Assembly (NCBI GenBank): GCA_032358255.1
Contig: JAULBX010022186.1
Coordinates: 248,001 to 312,000, forward strand
Direction: 5' to 3'
Source of the DNA: Heterotrichella gracilis
Taxonomy: Eukaryota; Sar; Xanthophyceae; Tribonematales; Xanthonemataceae
DNA: 64,000 bases
The translations under genes and the position numbers were made by a program. Under the pieces are notes generated by a model. That model saw nothing but the letters and a program-made list of their open reading frames with translations. It searched no databases and was not told the origin of the DNA. Below are positions 63,155 through 64,000 of the stretch, piece after piece. Within the stretch, counting starts at the first letter, position 1; each line of letters begins with the position of its first letter.

Positions 63155-64000
63155 TTCTTTTTTGCTAAATAATATAAAGTGGTGCAATTATTTTCGTTAA
63201 TAATAATATTGACCTGCTCTTTAATTTTTTCGGCTGTAACTTTACTATAGCGTGTAATTTCTTCGTTAATAAGTTCAGCATTTCCTAAAAGCTCAGAGAT
63301 AGCAAGATTGGTAGCTTTTGTTAATATATCTGTCTCGCTAAAGGTTAAACTGGATTCTACTTTATTTTTACATTTTTGTAATTCAATTTCGCCAACCAAT
63401 TCTGTTTTTAATTTTTCAACTTCATCAATAATGGCTTGTTCTGCATCCTCCATTTTTACATTATCAGGAATCTTGCCGCTAATAACAAAAACGCCTTTAT
63501 CAAGATCGCCCATTACGTAAGCGTTGATATCATTGAATAATTGTTTTTCTTTAATTAAGGTTTTGTACAAGCGGGATGAATTTCCTCTGCTTAAAATATC
63601 AGAAATTATATCTACTGTATGATATTCTTCGTCAACCCGCGCGCACATATGATATACTTTGTAAATAGAACTTGCAGGTACATCTCTTTCTACCGTTAAG
63701 CGTTTTGGCTTTGTTTGCCTGGGTTCAACCGGCAAATTCCTAACAGGTTTTGGCGATGCAGGAATTGGCTCGAACCATTTTTTAGCAAGTTGTTTTACCT
63801 GGTCAACATCAACATTGCCGGCAACAACCATAATGGCATTGCTCGGTGTGTAATGTTTTTTAAAGAAGCCCCTCACGTCATCCATGGTAGCATTTTCAAT
63901 ATGCGAGATCTCTTTACCAATGGTAGCCCATTTATAAGGATGTTTTTCGTAAACCAGCGGACGTAATATCAACCAAACATCACCGTAAGGTTGATTTAAG
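63151..64000 (-). CDS. M16 family peptidase (C-terminal part, gene continues past the window)
   Basis: An open frame runs from base 64000 down to the TGA at 63151-63153; the start lies outside. The 282 visible residues begin LNQPYGDVWLILRPLVYEKHPYKW, a part of the first M16 half after the zinc motif, followed by a linker and the second half-domain (SSIYKVYHMCARVDEEYHTVD, SRGNSSRLYKTL). The HxxEH zinc site would lie upstream of the window. It probably forms a pair with the non-catalytic M16 protein at 59047-60327. Confidence 0.85.
   Translation of the reverse strand, partial: LNQPYGDVWLILRPLVYEKHPYKWATIGKEISHIENATMDDVRGFFKKHYTPSNAIMVVAGNVDVDQVKQLAKKWFEPIPASPKPVRNLPVEPRQTKPKRLTVERDVPASSIYKVYHMCARVDEEYHTVDIISDILSRGNSSRLYKTLIKEKQLFNDINAYVMGDLDKGVFVISGKIPDNVKMEDAEQAIIDEVEKLKTELVGEIELQKCKNKVESSLTFSETDILTKATNLAISELLGNAELINEEITRYSKVTAEKIKEQVNIIINENNCTTLYYLAKKK

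Noticed and set aside
1-64000. CRISPR arrays, rRNA, tRNA, prophage or insertion sequences
   Set aside because: No regularly spaced repeats, no conserved rRNA or tRNA motifs, and no transposase, integrase or phage structural genes were seen on either strand.

Overview
The window is AT-rich chromosomal DNA from a member of the Bacteroidota. The evidence is a PorP/SprF type IX secretion (T9SS) protein at the left end, three proteins with a C-terminal T9SS sorting domain, starts without Shine-Dalgarno sequences, and promoter boxes resembling the Bacteroidota TAnnTTTG element. A class or genus cannot be fixed from this stretch. No rRNA, tRNA, CRISPR array, transposase, integrase or phage gene was seen. 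Coding density is very high and no gene-free gap exceeds 300 bases.

Left part (1-24 kb): the end of a PD40-type protein coupled to PorP/SprF; a GreA-like protein; threonine aldolase; a fused E1 alpha-beta 2-oxoacid dehydrogenase; a minus-strand cluster (6.8-9.9 kb) of a WYL regulator, two GyrI-like ligand-binding proteins, a DinB-fold protein and a DUF1801 protein, in which two promoters carry the same operator-like palindrome at the same spacing; a secreted-protein operon (10.5-13.8 kb) with an internally duplicated protein and an NHL-repeat protein; a TPR histidine kinase with LytTR response regulator; a three-PAS histidine kinase preceded by a 92-bp nested inverted repeat; a methyltransferase; a TPR/SpoIIE phosphatase; and RuvB.

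Middle part (24-45 kb): an 1888-residue alpha-2-macroglobulin (A2M) and, 11.4 kb downstream, penicillin-binding protein 1C. These two are next to each other in some other bacteria. Here the space between them holds small envelope proteins, a coupled dioxygenase / peptidase E / amidohydrolase run, a DUF3830 protein, an Na/Pi cotransporter, a TonB-C protein, GNAT, OsmC and WG-repeat proteins and a T9SS substrate.

Right part (45-64 kb): a Nudix hydrolase, a T9SS substrate, a BamA-type barrel without POTRA domains, a dolichol-phosphate-mannose-synthase-like glycosyltransferase, a GxxExxY nuclease-like gene bounded by 19-bp inverted repeats, a MarR-RND-TolC efflux operon with a divergent PD40 protein and a palindrome-rich promoter, then a long minus-strand run: pyruvate dehydrogenase E1 beta, MiaE-like tRNA hydroxylase, GT4 glycosyltransferase, P460-like lipoprotein, M16 peptidases, a GT-C membrane protein and an unusual HD-CoaD fusion.

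The items most worth a second look are the putative WYL regulon, the GxxExxY cassette with inverted repeats, the HD-CoaD fusion, the 92-bp nested inverted repeat, and a TTAAAGT-N3-ACTTTAA palindrome shared by the A2M and MarR/RND promoters. All functional calls come from reading motifs by eye; no database search was run.
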